Shown here piece by piece: positions 1 to 6,717 of a stretch of DNA of 10,346 bases; the first letter of the stretch is position 1; each line of letters opens with the position of its first letter. Made by a program: the position numbers and the translations under genes. Below the pieces are notes generated by a model. That model was not told the DNA's origin and ran no database searches. It was given only the letters and a program-made list of their open reading frames with translations. This DNA is from G041228335 sp964580905 (lineage in GTDB: Bacteria > Pseudomonadota > Alphaproteobacteria > Puniceispirillales > UBA1172), in the NCBI GenBank assembly GCA_964580905.1, contig CAZOLR010000052.1, forward strand, positions 1 to 10,346, in the 5' to 3' direction.

Positions 1-26
1 TTACTTGATCGTCACGGTTTTTAGAT

Positions 27-788
27 ATGGATATTGCATCATTAGTTGGTTTTCTAGGCGCGGTCGGCATGATCGTCGGGGCAATGATCTCCGGTGGGGG
101 CGTCGGGCCATTTATTGACGTTCCGTCCATCCTCATCGTGTTTGGTGGGACTTTCTTTGCGGTTATGTACACCGCCCCGCTCGGTGTTTTTCTGGGTAGT
201 TTCGGTGTCATGGCCAAGGTTTTCCTGCCACCGGTCAAAAAGCAGGATGAGCTTGTCACCCGCATGGTCGAACTTGCCGGTATTGCCCGTAAAGACGGCA
301 TGATGGCACTTGAAGGCCAGGATGTGCCGGACAAATTCTTTTCGAAAGGGTTGCAGATGCTGGTCGATGGCGCGGATGAATCCAAACTGACCGCCCAGCT
401 CAATCAGGAAATCAAGGCGATGAGATCACGCCATGAAGCCAATCAGGGTGTTCTTAAAGCCTGGGTGGATCTGGCGCCTGCCATGGGGATGATCGGCACG
501 CTGATCGGTCTCGTGCTTATGCTTGGAAACATGGCTGACCCGAAAGCGATTGGCCCTGCCATGGCGGTGGCCTTGCTGACAACGCTTTACGGGGCGTTTA
601 TCGCCAATATCATGTTTGCGCCGATGGTAACCAAACTTGAAGGTTACACGGCGTATGAGACCGTCTATCGTGAAATGGTCGTTATCGGGCTTAAGAATAT
701 CGCCCGTGGCGAGTCCCCACGTAACATTCAGGATCAGATGATCGCCAACCTGCCGCCCAAATTGCAGGAAAGCGTGGCCGCAGCCTAA
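27..788 (+). CDS. pomA: Flagellar motor stator protein PomA (MotA family)
   Basis: This is the four-helix inner-membrane stator subunit that, with PomB, forms the ion channel turning the rotor. The 253-aa length is normal for PomA. The N-terminus MDIASLVGFLGAVGMIVGAM is a typical first helix. The cytoplasmic loop has R88, K89 and E96 at the same numbers as the charged residues of Vibrio PomA that contact FliG. The third helix begins APAMGMIGTLIGLV with P151, and the fourth contains T185-T186 in VALLTTLYGA, both known family positions. No clear Shine-Dalgarno is seen in the 26 bases upstream, but the N-terminus fits the family well. The pomB start follows after 39 bases, so the pair is an operon. 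PomA-like residues favour sodium use, which is an inference because ion choice cannot be read with certainty. Confidence 0.96.
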   Translation: MDIASLVGFLGAVGMIVGAMISGGGVGPFIDVPSILIVFGGTFFAVMYTAPLGVFLGSFGVMAKVFLPPVKKQDELVTRMVELAGIARKDGMMALEGQDVPDKFFSKGLQMLVDGADESKLTAQLNQEIKAMRSRHEANQGVLKAWVDLAPAMGMIGTLIGLVLMLGNMADPKAIGPAMAVALLTTLYGAFIANIMFAPMVTKLEGYTAYETVYREMVVIGLKNIARGESPRNIQDQMIANLPPKLQESVAAA

Positions 789-827
789 CCCTGCGGTCAG
801 CATCTGGAATAAAGAGAGGATAGCATC

Positions 828-1985
828 ATGGCAGCTGAAGCCGAAGAAGCTATTGAAGAAGAAGCTCCGGACGAAGAATGTCCCAAATGCCCCCCTGTCG
901 GGGCGCCGGCATGGATGGCCACCTTTGCGGATATGGCAACCCTGCTGATGGCGTTCTTTGTTCTCATTCTCTCTTTTGCCGAATTTAACGTCCCGAAGTT
1001 CAAGCAGATCTCCGGCTCGCTTAAAAATGCGTTTGGTGTTCAGCGAATCATTCCGATTGTTGAACAGCCCAAGGGCACCACTATTCTTTCCTTGAATTTC
1101 AGCCCGTCTCCGGCACCGTCGCTGACCGATGACATGACCCAGCAGACAACAGATGTGACCAAGCCTGACCTGGATGTTCAGCAGAAAAGCAATGATGGCG
1201 AAGGAATGGACGGCAGTGCCGATGACATTCTGAAAGCACTGGAAGATGCGATAGCACGCGGTGATATCGAGGTGGAAACACTCGGCGAGAAAGTGGTGGT
1301 GAATTTTACCGCAACCGATACCGAACAGCAGAATCTGCCCCAGATGCTCAAAGAAACACTGAACGCGCTTGAAGCCGCCAAGGAATCCGCCGGCAAGGCA
1401 GATCAGGAAGTGCTTTTCGGCGGGCTTGAGCAGAAATTAAAGCAGATGATCGCAGCGACCGAACAGGCACAGCAGCAACAGGCGGAAATCGCCAATGCGG
1501 CCTCCGAGGCAGAAGAGAAGGCCGAGAATGCCAACCGCCGGGCAGAGCTCGCTGAGGATGAGCTGCGCGTTGCCCTCAAACAGCAGATTGATCAGGGGCT
1601 TGTCGATGTTGAGCGTACCGATGACAAGGTTATCATCACCGTTGGTTCGGGCGGGGCATTCCCTTCAGGTTCCGCAGCGCTGACACCACAGGCCAAAGAG
1701 ATCATGGAAAAGATCGCCGGCGCCAGTGCAGACAGCAAAGGCAAGATCAAGGTTTCAGGTCATACGGATAACGTGCCACTGGTCTTCGGCTCAAACTTCC
1801 GGGATAACTGGGATCTTGCGGCAGCTCGTTCGGCCAGTGTCGTTCAGGCCCTTGAGGATACAGGTGCGGTGAGCGCAGGCCGTCTTGAGGCGATCAGTTT
1901 CGGTGAAACGCAGCCGCTGGAAAGCAACGATACCGCTGCAGGCCGCAACAAGAACCGCCGTATTGAGATTGAGATCAATTACTGA
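828..1985 (+). CDS. pomB: Flagellar motor stator protein PomB (MotB family), enlarged
   Basis: This is the peptidoglycan-anchoring stator subunit. The start has a strong ribosome site, AGAGAGGA, at 813-820. Residues 20-55 match the PomB pattern CPPxGAPxWMxTFAD, with the ion-binding aspartate D35 in the single membrane helix (about 29-50). The plug-like segment EFNVPKFKQISGSLKNAFGV (52-71) closely follows it. The C-terminal OmpA-like domain (about 245-385) holds GHTDNVPL (311-318), NWDLAAARS (327-335) and NKNRRIEIEI (374-383), the peptidoglycan-binding signatures. At 385 aa it is longer than the roughly 320 aa of Vibrio PomB. The extra length comes from about 110 residues between two similar segments (133-160 and 245-272), including an alanine, glutamine and glutamate-rich likely coiled coil at about 200-247. 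The gene ends just before a terminator. Confidence 0.95.
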   Translation: MAAEAEEAIEEEAPDEECPKCPPVGAPAWMATFADMATLLMAFFVLILSFAEFNVPKFKQISGSLKNAFGVQRIIPIVEQPKGTTILSLNFSPSPAPSLTDDMTQQTTDVTKPDLDVQQKSNDGEGMDGSADDILKALEDAIARGDIEVETLGEKVVVNFTATDTEQQNLPQMLKETLNALEAAKESAGKADQEVLFGGLEQKLKQMIAATEQAQQQQAEIANAASEAEEKAENANRRAELAEDELRVALKQQIDQGLVDVERTDDKVIITVGSGGAFPSGSAALTPQAKEIMEKIAGASADSKGKIKVSGHTDNVPLVFGSNFRDNWDLAAARSASVVQALEDTGAVSAGRLEAISFGETQPLESNDTAAGRNKNRRIEIEINY

Positions 1986-2022
1986 TCTCTCAAACCGGCC
2001 ATCAATTTTTAATACAACATAA

Positions 2023-2057
2023 CCTCCGGCCTTCTGAACGGCCGGGGGTATTCTTTT
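2023..2057 (+). terminator. Rho-independent terminator of pomAB
   Basis: A 9-bp GC-rich stem (2023-2031 pairs with 2040-2048, with one T-G wobble) closes an 8-base loop. It is followed by TATTCTTTT on the + strand. It lies 37 bases after the pomB stop. The T-rich side faces away from pomB, so it mainly serves the + strand. Confidence 0.85.
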
Positions 2058-2111
2058 CTGAACGCCCATCTCTGAGCACATATGAACAGCGCATGACCAA
2101 AGCCCCCGGGC

Positions 2112-2130
2112 CTTCTCTTCTCTTCTCTTC
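2112..2130. repeat. Short tandem repeat (CTTCT) x 3.8
   Basis: Three full copies of CTTCT are followed by CTTC without interruption, just after a CCCGGGCC stretch. It lies outside any gene, so slippage here would not shift a reading frame. On the - strand it reads as a purine-rich AGAAG tract. Confidence 0.8.
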
Positions 2131-2300
2131 ACTTCAGATACGGGACGGGCCAAAAGGCTGATGGTGTATATGCGCAAGACCAGTTAACCTGATGCCGTGC
2201 TCGCTTTTCCCTGAACCTGCTTCAGTAAGGTTTGGGCCCATAGAATACCCGGGTAAAGCGGCCCATCTTACGCGGTATTGGCGGCGCTTGGGGGTGAACA

Positions 2301-2329
2301 GAAGGGGCACTGATCCTTGTATCCCCTTC
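2301..2329. other. Stem-loop in the intergenic region
   Basis: GAAGGGG (2301-2307) pairs perfectly with CCCCTTC (2323-2329) around a 15-base loop. CGCGG at 2271-2275 can pair with CCGCG at 2329-2333 (sharing one base), enclosing the hairpin in a larger fold. There is no T-run on either side, so it is not a standard terminator. Function unknown. Confidence 0.45.
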
Positions 2330-2530
2330 CGCGACTTACGAGCTATCAGCTGATCACATCTGCACCGGCAAGAAACCGTCCTTGAGGAGCGTCATCAGAT
2401 AGAAAGAAGGCACGTGCAGCATGGATGGTCGCGTCAGATACATGACGCTCAACCCAGCAACAAAGCCAACCGGTGATATTGCCTTGTTCTGGCGATTATC
2501 CGGGCAATGACAGGGCAAATGCAGGGGTGA

Positions 2531-3492
2531 TTACATGCCGGGGATGGAGGACCTGCGGCGTTTCTTTTTCGGGGCTTCATCCACCTGAGNNNNNNNNNNN
2601 NNNNNNNNNNNNNNNNNNNNNNNNNNNNNNNNNNNNNNNNNNNNNNNNNNNNNNNNNNNNNNNNNNNNNNNNNNNNNNNNNNNNNNNNNATGCCGGGGAT
2701 GGAGGACCTGCGGCGTTTCTTTTTCGGGGCTTCATCCACCTGAGGCTCGCCCACAAGTGAATCCCTGAACCGTGTCTTTGGGTCAAATTTACGGCAGATT
2801 TCCTGAACTTCTTTCACGTCTCTTGCCGCGATAACAATCCACATCTGGTAATCTTTATAGATGATGAAACTGCGCAACATCATCAGATAGCCGCGTTTGA
2901 AATAAAGCGACATCAGAATATACGCGATAATAAAAAGAGACCAATGGACCACGAAAGTGATCGCATAGATGGCCGCGAGCGCCATAAGAGGTTCAACCAG
3001 CCGGTGCTGAATAAGCCATAGCGGCGGTGCGAGGAAAGCCAGTTGCGAGGGGCTTGTATCAATAATCTCGCATCGTCTGGTCAGATTGCGCAGGACTTCG
3101 AAAACAGAAAGCTCATCCCGTTTCGGGAAGGAATAGTTTTCAAGGTCTTTGCTGACCTGTTCAATGTTTTCAGGGCTTGCAAATTCAAGGGTTACACCGA
3201 GAGGTCCGAAACCAATCACATTGAAAATCGCGCCATTACGCCAGATGGTCAGAAGAATGCCTTCGTCCTCGTCGCATTCTTCCATGACAGTCTGGAATTC
3301 AATAATACCGCCATTGTAAATTTTGCTGTCTGTACCGATGATCACATCTCCCACGGCAAGCCGCAGTGTTCTTGCCCGGGAGATGGTATTAACTTCCTTG
3401 ATGGTCAGAAAACTTCGCTGATGGGATGATGCTTCCGTTGCGTTTTCACCTGACGGGGCTTGCTGCTGCATCTCTGGGTTTTCGTCTAGCAT
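2531..3492 (-). CDS. PDZ-domain membrane protein with DUF2628-like C-terminal region
   Basis: The assembly gap interrupts this gene. When the 55-base duplicate is collapsed it reads through to a TAA at 2531-2533 and gives 268 aa ending SSIPGM. The start at 3492 has an AAGGGGG ribosome site. Residues 28-104 look like a PDZ domain: a strand LTIKEVN, then LAVGDVIIGTDSK with GDVI at 48-51, and later LTIWRNG at 81-87. No protease domain is attached. Residues about 141-240 hold a hydrophobic stretch (151-198, probably two helices) followed by FKRGYLMMLRSFI and QMWIVIAARDVKEVQ, which resembles DUF2628 membrane proteins; this match is from memory and tentative. The tail is very basic (KKKRRR, 257-262). 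It starts 34 bases after the coiled-coil gene ends. It may be a membrane-bound protein-binding factor of the flagellum; the function is unproven. Confidence 0.75.
2535..2589. repeat. 55-base duplicate, left flank of the assembly gap
   Basis: This segment is identical, base for base, to 2690-2744. It ends exactly where the run of N begins. The match at both gap edges is best explained as the same piece of genome present at the ends of two contigs, not as a biological repeat. Confidence 0.95.
2590..2689. other. Assembly gap, exactly 100 N
   Basis: One hundred N is a common placeholder for a scaffold gap of unknown size. Because both flanks carry the same 55 bases, the true distance is probably negative: the contigs overlap and no sequence is missing. 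Collapsing the two copies restores one intact reading frame on the - strand. Confidence 0.95.
2690..2744. repeat. 55-base duplicate, right flank of the assembly gap
   Basis: This is the second copy of 2535-2589. It begins immediately after the last N and encodes the C-terminal part of the PDZ protein (QVDEAPKKKRRRSSIPG) on the - strand. Confidence 0.95.
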
Positions 3493-3526
3493 GCGTGGCC
3501 CCCTTCAGGGAAAGATTGCCGTAAAA

Positions 3527-4264
3527 TCAGGGATATTTAATGCTGTTCTTGCTGTCTTCGATCTGCTGGACGATCGCCATATTCTGGTTCACCATCGCAT
3601 TAAGCAGGTTAAGCAATTCACCCTGGCGGCTGTAGATAGCCTTCAGCTGACGGCCGTCATCCATGCCGCTTGCCATTGTGGTGATGCCGTCGATGGTTTT
3701 TGTTTCCATCGACTTGATCTGGGCCAGCAGTTTCTTGTTCTGGCTGCCCAGCTCTGAACTGATGCTCTTGGAAACAGAACTGGTCATGGATTTGTTGCTG
3801 GCCTGAACGGCATCGGTGGTTGCTTTCATGCTTGCAACAATGCTGTCACGGGTAAGGGTGATGCCTTCGTTGAGCGACTGCAATTCGCCGATCAGCTGGT
3901 TATTCTGGGCAACAAGCGATTCCTGGGTTTTCAGGGCGTTTTCAAGGCTTGTCAGGGTGTTGTTCACCTGATTGACGTTTTCCGCAAAAACAACCAGCGC
4001 TTCACGACTTGTGGTCGTGATCGACTTCAGGTCAGACATGGTCCGGAAATAAATCAATGCGGCAAATACCGAAGCGACCAGCATACCGGTAACGGCGCTG
4101 AAAAAGATAATTGTTGTTGCACGATGAATCTTTTTCACGTTTTCCTCCAGCGACTTGTTGCTGTTTTTAATCTTGCTAAATTCTGCCGTTACATCCGTTG
4201 CGGCATCAGCCGCATCAAGTGCCAGCTTCACGCTGTCCTGAATATCCTTTGGTCGCATGCTCAT
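3527..4264 (-). CDS. Membrane-anchored coiled-coil protein of unknown function
   Basis: The 245-aa protein has a cytoplasmic-type N-terminal part of about 49 residues, one membrane helix at about 50-73 (TTIIFFSAVTGMLVASVFAA), and a long tail (74-245) rich in Leu, Ser, Asn, Gln and Lys with heptad-like spacing, as in a coiled coil. The basic residues before the helix (KKIHRA) suggest the tail lies in the periplasm. A fully helical tail would be roughly 25 nm long, near the width of the periplasm; this is an estimate from 0.15 nm per residue. The ATG at 4264 has AAGGAGA seven bases upstream and overlaps the previous stop as ATGA, suggesting coupled translation. A second ATG two codons later is less well placed. 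I recognise no family. The shape recalls sensor or scaffold stalks, but no HAMP or signalling tip is visible. Confidence 0.82.
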   Translation of the reverse strand: MSMRPKDIQDSVKLALDAADAATDVTAEFSKIKNSNKSLEENVKKIHRATTIIFFSAVTGMLVASVFAALIYFRTMSDLKSITTTSREALVVFAENVNQVNNTLTSLENALKTQESLVAQNNQLIGELQSLNEGITLTRDSIVASMKATTDAVQASNKSMTSSVSKSISSELGSQNKKLLAQIKSMETKTIDGITTMASGMDDGRQLKAIYSRQGELLNLLNAMVNQNMAIVQQIEDSKNSIKYP

Positions 4265-4518
4265 CTGCGTCTCCTTGTGGTTTTCTGTCCTTGTGTGTCA
4301 GAAAACTGTTGCCTGGTAAAATATGCACATTCCGTGCCAGTCACTTCAAAAACCGTCATTGAAGGCAGGCGCGGCCCTTTGAAGCCGAATTTCCGGCAAC
4401 CATATGGCCGCGGTTTTTCATAGGTGATGAAATGGTGGACGCAATCAAAGCAGTTCACACGTCTGATGGGCGTAAGTTCAAATTTACGAGGTTTATTTGG
4501 CCGCATCTTTCCGCCCAT
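4261..4518 (-). CDS. Small four-cysteine protein, probably metal-binding
   Basis: The 85-aa protein has C23 and C26 in NCFDCVHHF, then C41 in PYGCRKFGFKGPRLPS and C64 in TGTECAYF. Two CxxC-type cysteines, an invariant-looking GCxxFGFK core and a final C-x-x-F are typical of a widespread family of very small bacterial proteins, some of which are labelled uracil-DNA glycosylase in databases without real support. Four cysteines suggest zinc binding, which is an inference. The C-terminus is basic (TTRRRR). The start is uncertain: ATG at 4518 has a poor ribosome site, while the ATG at 4506 (81 aa) follows GGCGGAAAG. Either start lies inside the end of the upstream 78-aa gene, and the stop overlaps the next ATG by four bases, so it is embedded in the operon. 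Confidence 0.8.
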   Translation of the reverse strand: MGGKMRPNKPRKFELTPIRRVNCFDCVHHFITYEKPRPYGCRKFGFKGPRLPSMTVFEVTGTECAYFTRQQFSDTQGQKTTRRRR

Positions 4519-4729
4519 GTCTTTGCTGGATACTCATCGCCAGCTGTGCCAGCCGAAACCGGATTGCCCCGAGATAGCAGAGAAAAGCCGCAAACCAGGA
4601 CATTCCGGCACGGAACATATCTCCCTGATCCTTCCAGTCAAATCCGGACAGGGTCAGATAGACCGCAACACCGAAAAAGGAAATGGTGCTGATCAGCTCC
4701 CCGAGGCTATGGTGTCGATAACGTGGCAT
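4493..4729 (-). CDS. Small two-helix membrane protein of unknown function
   Basis: The 78-aa protein has two hydrophobic helices, about residues 12-30 (LISTISFFGVAVYLTLSGF) and 40-58 (RAGMSWFAAFLCYLGAIRF), joined by a short acidic turn DWKDQGD and followed by a charged tail. Both ends carry positive charges, so both termini are probably cytoplasmic. AGGGG five bases before the ATG supports the start. It begins 22 bases after the flhB stop and overlaps the next gene, so it is very likely cotranscribed with flhB. I recognise no family. A role as a small partner of the export gate or motor is guesswork from position. Confidence 0.78.
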   Translation of the reverse strand: MPRYRHHSLGELISTISFFGVAVYLTLSGFDWKDQGDMFRAGMSWFAAFLCYLGAIRFRLAQLAMSIQQRHGRKDAAK

Positions 4730-4751
4730 CTTTTCCCCTATCCCTTCAATA

Positions 4752-5894
4752 TCAGAGTGCCTGGCCGTGTTCGTCGAACATCATATCCTGCGGCAGGACA
4801 ACTTCAGGCTCCGGCATGATCTCGCCCCTGTCAACGCGGTAGATATAGGCCAGCACCACCGCAACCGCATTATATAACTTTTCACTGATTTCCGCACCGA
4901 TATTCCCGGTGAAGTACAAGGCTCGGGCAAGGAGCGGGCTCTGGAAGATAGTGACATGATGCTCTTTTGCCCGCTCGATGATGCGTTCCGCGAGCACGCC
5001 TTTACCCATGGCCAGAATAACAGGTGCGCCGCCTTCATCGGCAACATAACGCAAGGCAACGGCAAAGTGGGTCGGGTTGACAATCACCGCCGTGGCATCG
5101 CCGACATCCTCCAGCGCTTCACGCTGGCGTGAACTCTGCTGGGACTGTTCCATCTGCATCCGCCGGATTTTGGATTTAACCTCGGGCGAACCTTCGGTTT
5201 GCTTCATCTCGTCCTTCATTTCCTTTTTCGACATGCGCATGGATTGCATATGGGTGTGGCGTTGCCAGAAATAATCGATGACCGCGATGATAAAAAGCGC
5301 GACAACCATGGCCCCGAGGAGAAACTGGAACCCCCACAGCATCACCTCAAGCGACTGGTTAAGTGTACTTTGGGCAAGGGGCAGAACCTGCGGCATATAG
5401 AGGGCAATAAACAATCCACCGATTGAAAAGAGCAGAATAACCTTGAGCAATGATTTGCCGAGTTCCACCAGTCCTTTTATGGAAATGATTTTCCCCAGCC
5501 CTTTGATCGGGTTCAGTTTGTTCCCTTTGAAAGCGATGGCTTTAGGCGCGAAATTTATTCCGCCCACGGCTGTCTGGGTTAGCAGGACAACGATAAGCAT
5601 CGGCACGCCGGTGAACAAAATCAGGAGGATAAAGGACCAGAAAATGGATTTGACCTTGTTCAGCCAAAGCGTTTCCAGCATTTCAGGATGATCGAGGATA
5701 AAAAGATCCGACCAGATATTCAGCATGTTCTGACCATAAAACGGGATGCTCGAGATCAGGGCCCACCCCATGGCGATGCCGGTGAAAACGAACATCTCTT
5801 TCGATGAAAGGACCTGACCATCCTCCTTGGCTTTATCCAGTTTTCGCTGGGAGGGGTCTTCGGTCTTTTCCTGGCTGTCGTCTTCTTCAGCCAT
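4752..5894 (-). CDS. flhB: Flagellar export gate switch protein FlhB
   Basis: FlhB is the substrate-specificity switch of the flagellar type III export apparatus. It cleaves itself between N and P of NPTH, which changes export from rod and hook proteins to filament proteins. The 380-aa length is normal. The acidic N-terminus EKTEDPSQRKLDKAKEDGQV is the family signature. Four membrane helices lie at about 32-52, 84-108, 143-168 and 188-212. The cytoplasmic linker is rich in K, E, M and Q (219-265), and the NPTH site is N273-P274-T275-H276 in IVNPTHFAVALRY. The catalytic site is intact. The start overlaps the fliR end by eight bases and has GGGGGA upstream, so the two are coupled. Confidence 0.98.
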   Translation of the reverse strand: MAEEDDSQEKTEDPSQRKLDKAKEDGQVLSSKEMFVFTGIAMGWALISSIPFYGQNMLNIWSDLFILDHPEMLETLWLNKVKSIFWSFILLILFTGVPMLIVVLLTQTAVGGINFAPKAIAFKGNKLNPIKGLGKIISIKGLVELGKSLLKVILLFSIGGLFIALYMPQVLPLAQSTLNQSLEVMLWGFQFLLGAMVVALFIIAVIDYFWQRHTHMQSMRMSKKEMKDEMKQTEGSPEVKSKIRRMQMEQSQQSSRQREALEDVGDATAVIVNPTHFAVALRYVADEGGAPVILAMGKGVLAERIIERAKEHHVTIFQSPLLARALYFTGNIGAEISEKLYNAVAVVLAYIYRVDRGEIMPEPEVVLPQDMMFDEHGQAL

Positions 5895-6717
5895 GCTGCA
5901 TATCCCCCATCATGTCATGAAGATGCTGGATCGCATCATCGGTAAGGTTGGCCATGGCCGCGCCAAGAAAGTCAGCCGAAAAATACAGAATGAGGAAAAC
6001 CCCCATCAGTGAAATCGGGAACCCGAAGGAAAACAGATTCAGCTGCGGTGCGGCACGGGTAACAACGCCAATTGATACATTGATAAAAAGAAGAATGGTG
6101 GTAATGGGCACCATGATCATGGCGGCGGCAAAAAACATGGATCCTGCCGCAGCAATTCCGGCCCTGACCATGACTTCTGTATCCGGGCTGAACCCCACGG
6201 GCATGATACGGTAGGATTCCAGCATGGACCTGATGGCAATCAGGTGGCCGTCAATGCTGACAAAGACAATCATCAGGAAGAGATAGAGTATCTGGCTGAC
6301 AACAGGTGTCTGCCCGCCGGCATTGGGGTCTATCTGTGCAGCATAACTGAGCCCGGAGGAGGAGGCTATCTTCTCCCCGGCCAGCATGGCAGCACCGAAA
6401 AAGATCGACATGATCAGGCCGGCGGCAAGGCCGATGCTGATTTCAGCCATGATGATGACAATCACCTGCATTGATGCCACCACGTCCATGGGCAGGAGCG
6501 GGGCATTTAGGGCTATCGCTGTTGCCAGTGTGATGGACATGATGATCCGGACCTGAAGAGGAACCCAGCGTGAGCCCAGAAACGGTGCCGCCATCATGAA
6601 CGCACCAATACGAAGACTGCTGAGAAAGAAATTGGTCAGATACATCATCACGACCTGGAGATCCAGACCGGGAAGGGAAGGGCCGGACGCCCCGGCAATG
6701 ACCAGTTCTTTCACCAT
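5887..6717 (-). CDS. fliR: Flagellar export gate protein FliR
   Basis: FliR forms, with five FliP and four FliQ copies, the helical core of the export gate in the centre of the MS ring. The 276-aa protein has several membrane helices. Family marks include LRIGAFMMAAPFLGSRWVP (35-53), with the conserved R-x-G, P and G-x-R-x-V-P, and AGEKIASSSGLSYAAQIDP (113-131), matching the typical aG-x-x-i-x-x-x-x-Gl-x-x-a-x-x-x-DP stretch. The ATG shares its A with the fliQ stop (TGATG), indicating coupled translation. The end overlaps flhB by eight bases. The protein looks complete. Confidence 0.97.
   Translation of the reverse strand: MVKELVIAGASGPSLPGLDLQVVMMYLTNFFLSSLRIGAFMMAAPFLGSRWVPLQVRIIMSITLATAIALNAPLLPMDVVASMQVIVIIMAEISIGLAAGLIMSIFFGAAMLAGEKIASSSGLSYAAQIDPNAGGQTPVVSQILYLFLMIVFVSIDGHLIAIRSMLESYRIMPVGFSPDTEVMVRAGIAAAGSMFFAAAMIMVPITTILLFINVSIGVVTRAAPQLNLFSFGFPISLMGVFLILYFSADFLGAAMANLTDDAIQHLHDMMGDMQHG

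Larger units (their letters stand above)
2058..2530. other. Gene-free convergent intergenic region with several hairpins
   Basis: I find no convincing gene on either strand. The stretch lies between the pomB terminator and the stop of the - strand PDZ gene. It contains a CTTCT repeat (2112-2130), palindromes TACCCGGGTA (2246-2255), ATCAGCTGAT (2345-2354) and GCACGTGC (2410-2417), and a 7-bp hairpin at 2301-2329. A 9-bp inverted repeat pairs GAGCGTCAT (2387-2395) with ATGACGCTC (2442-2450). The right arm can alternatively pair with GCGTCA at 2431-2436. No T-run follows these stems on the - strand, so I cannot name a clear terminator for the long fli operon. A small RNA or a structured 3' untranslated region is possible. 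I do not recognise tmRNA, SRP RNA, RNase P RNA or a known riboswitch. Confidence 0.5.

Noticed and set aside
1791..2177. A - strand open frame of 128 codons over the pomB end and the terminator
   Set aside because: It is mostly antisense to the conserved OmpA domain, crosses the terminator hairpin, and shows no recognisable domain.
2449..2589. A 347-residue reading of the PDZ gene that continues through the N run with a tail starting LRWMKPRK
   Set aside because: The tail is the 55-base duplicate read in a different frame after the artificial 100-N spacer. Collapsing the duplicate gives a normal stop at 2531.
2535..2744. Direct repeats of a mobile element or attachment sites flanking an insertion
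   Set aside because: The copies are perfect, abut exactly 100 N on both sides, and one lies in a coding end that becomes intact on merging. An assembly overlap explains it fully.
2473..2760. A + strand open frame across the gap
   Set aside because: It exists only because N codons are read through and it repeats the duplicated segment; it opposes the PDZ gene.
4424..4819. A + strand open frame of 131 codons antisense to the small membrane genes
   Set aside because: It has a composition typical of shadow frames and no hydrophobic or domain pattern, while the - strand genes have ribosome sites and coupled overlaps.
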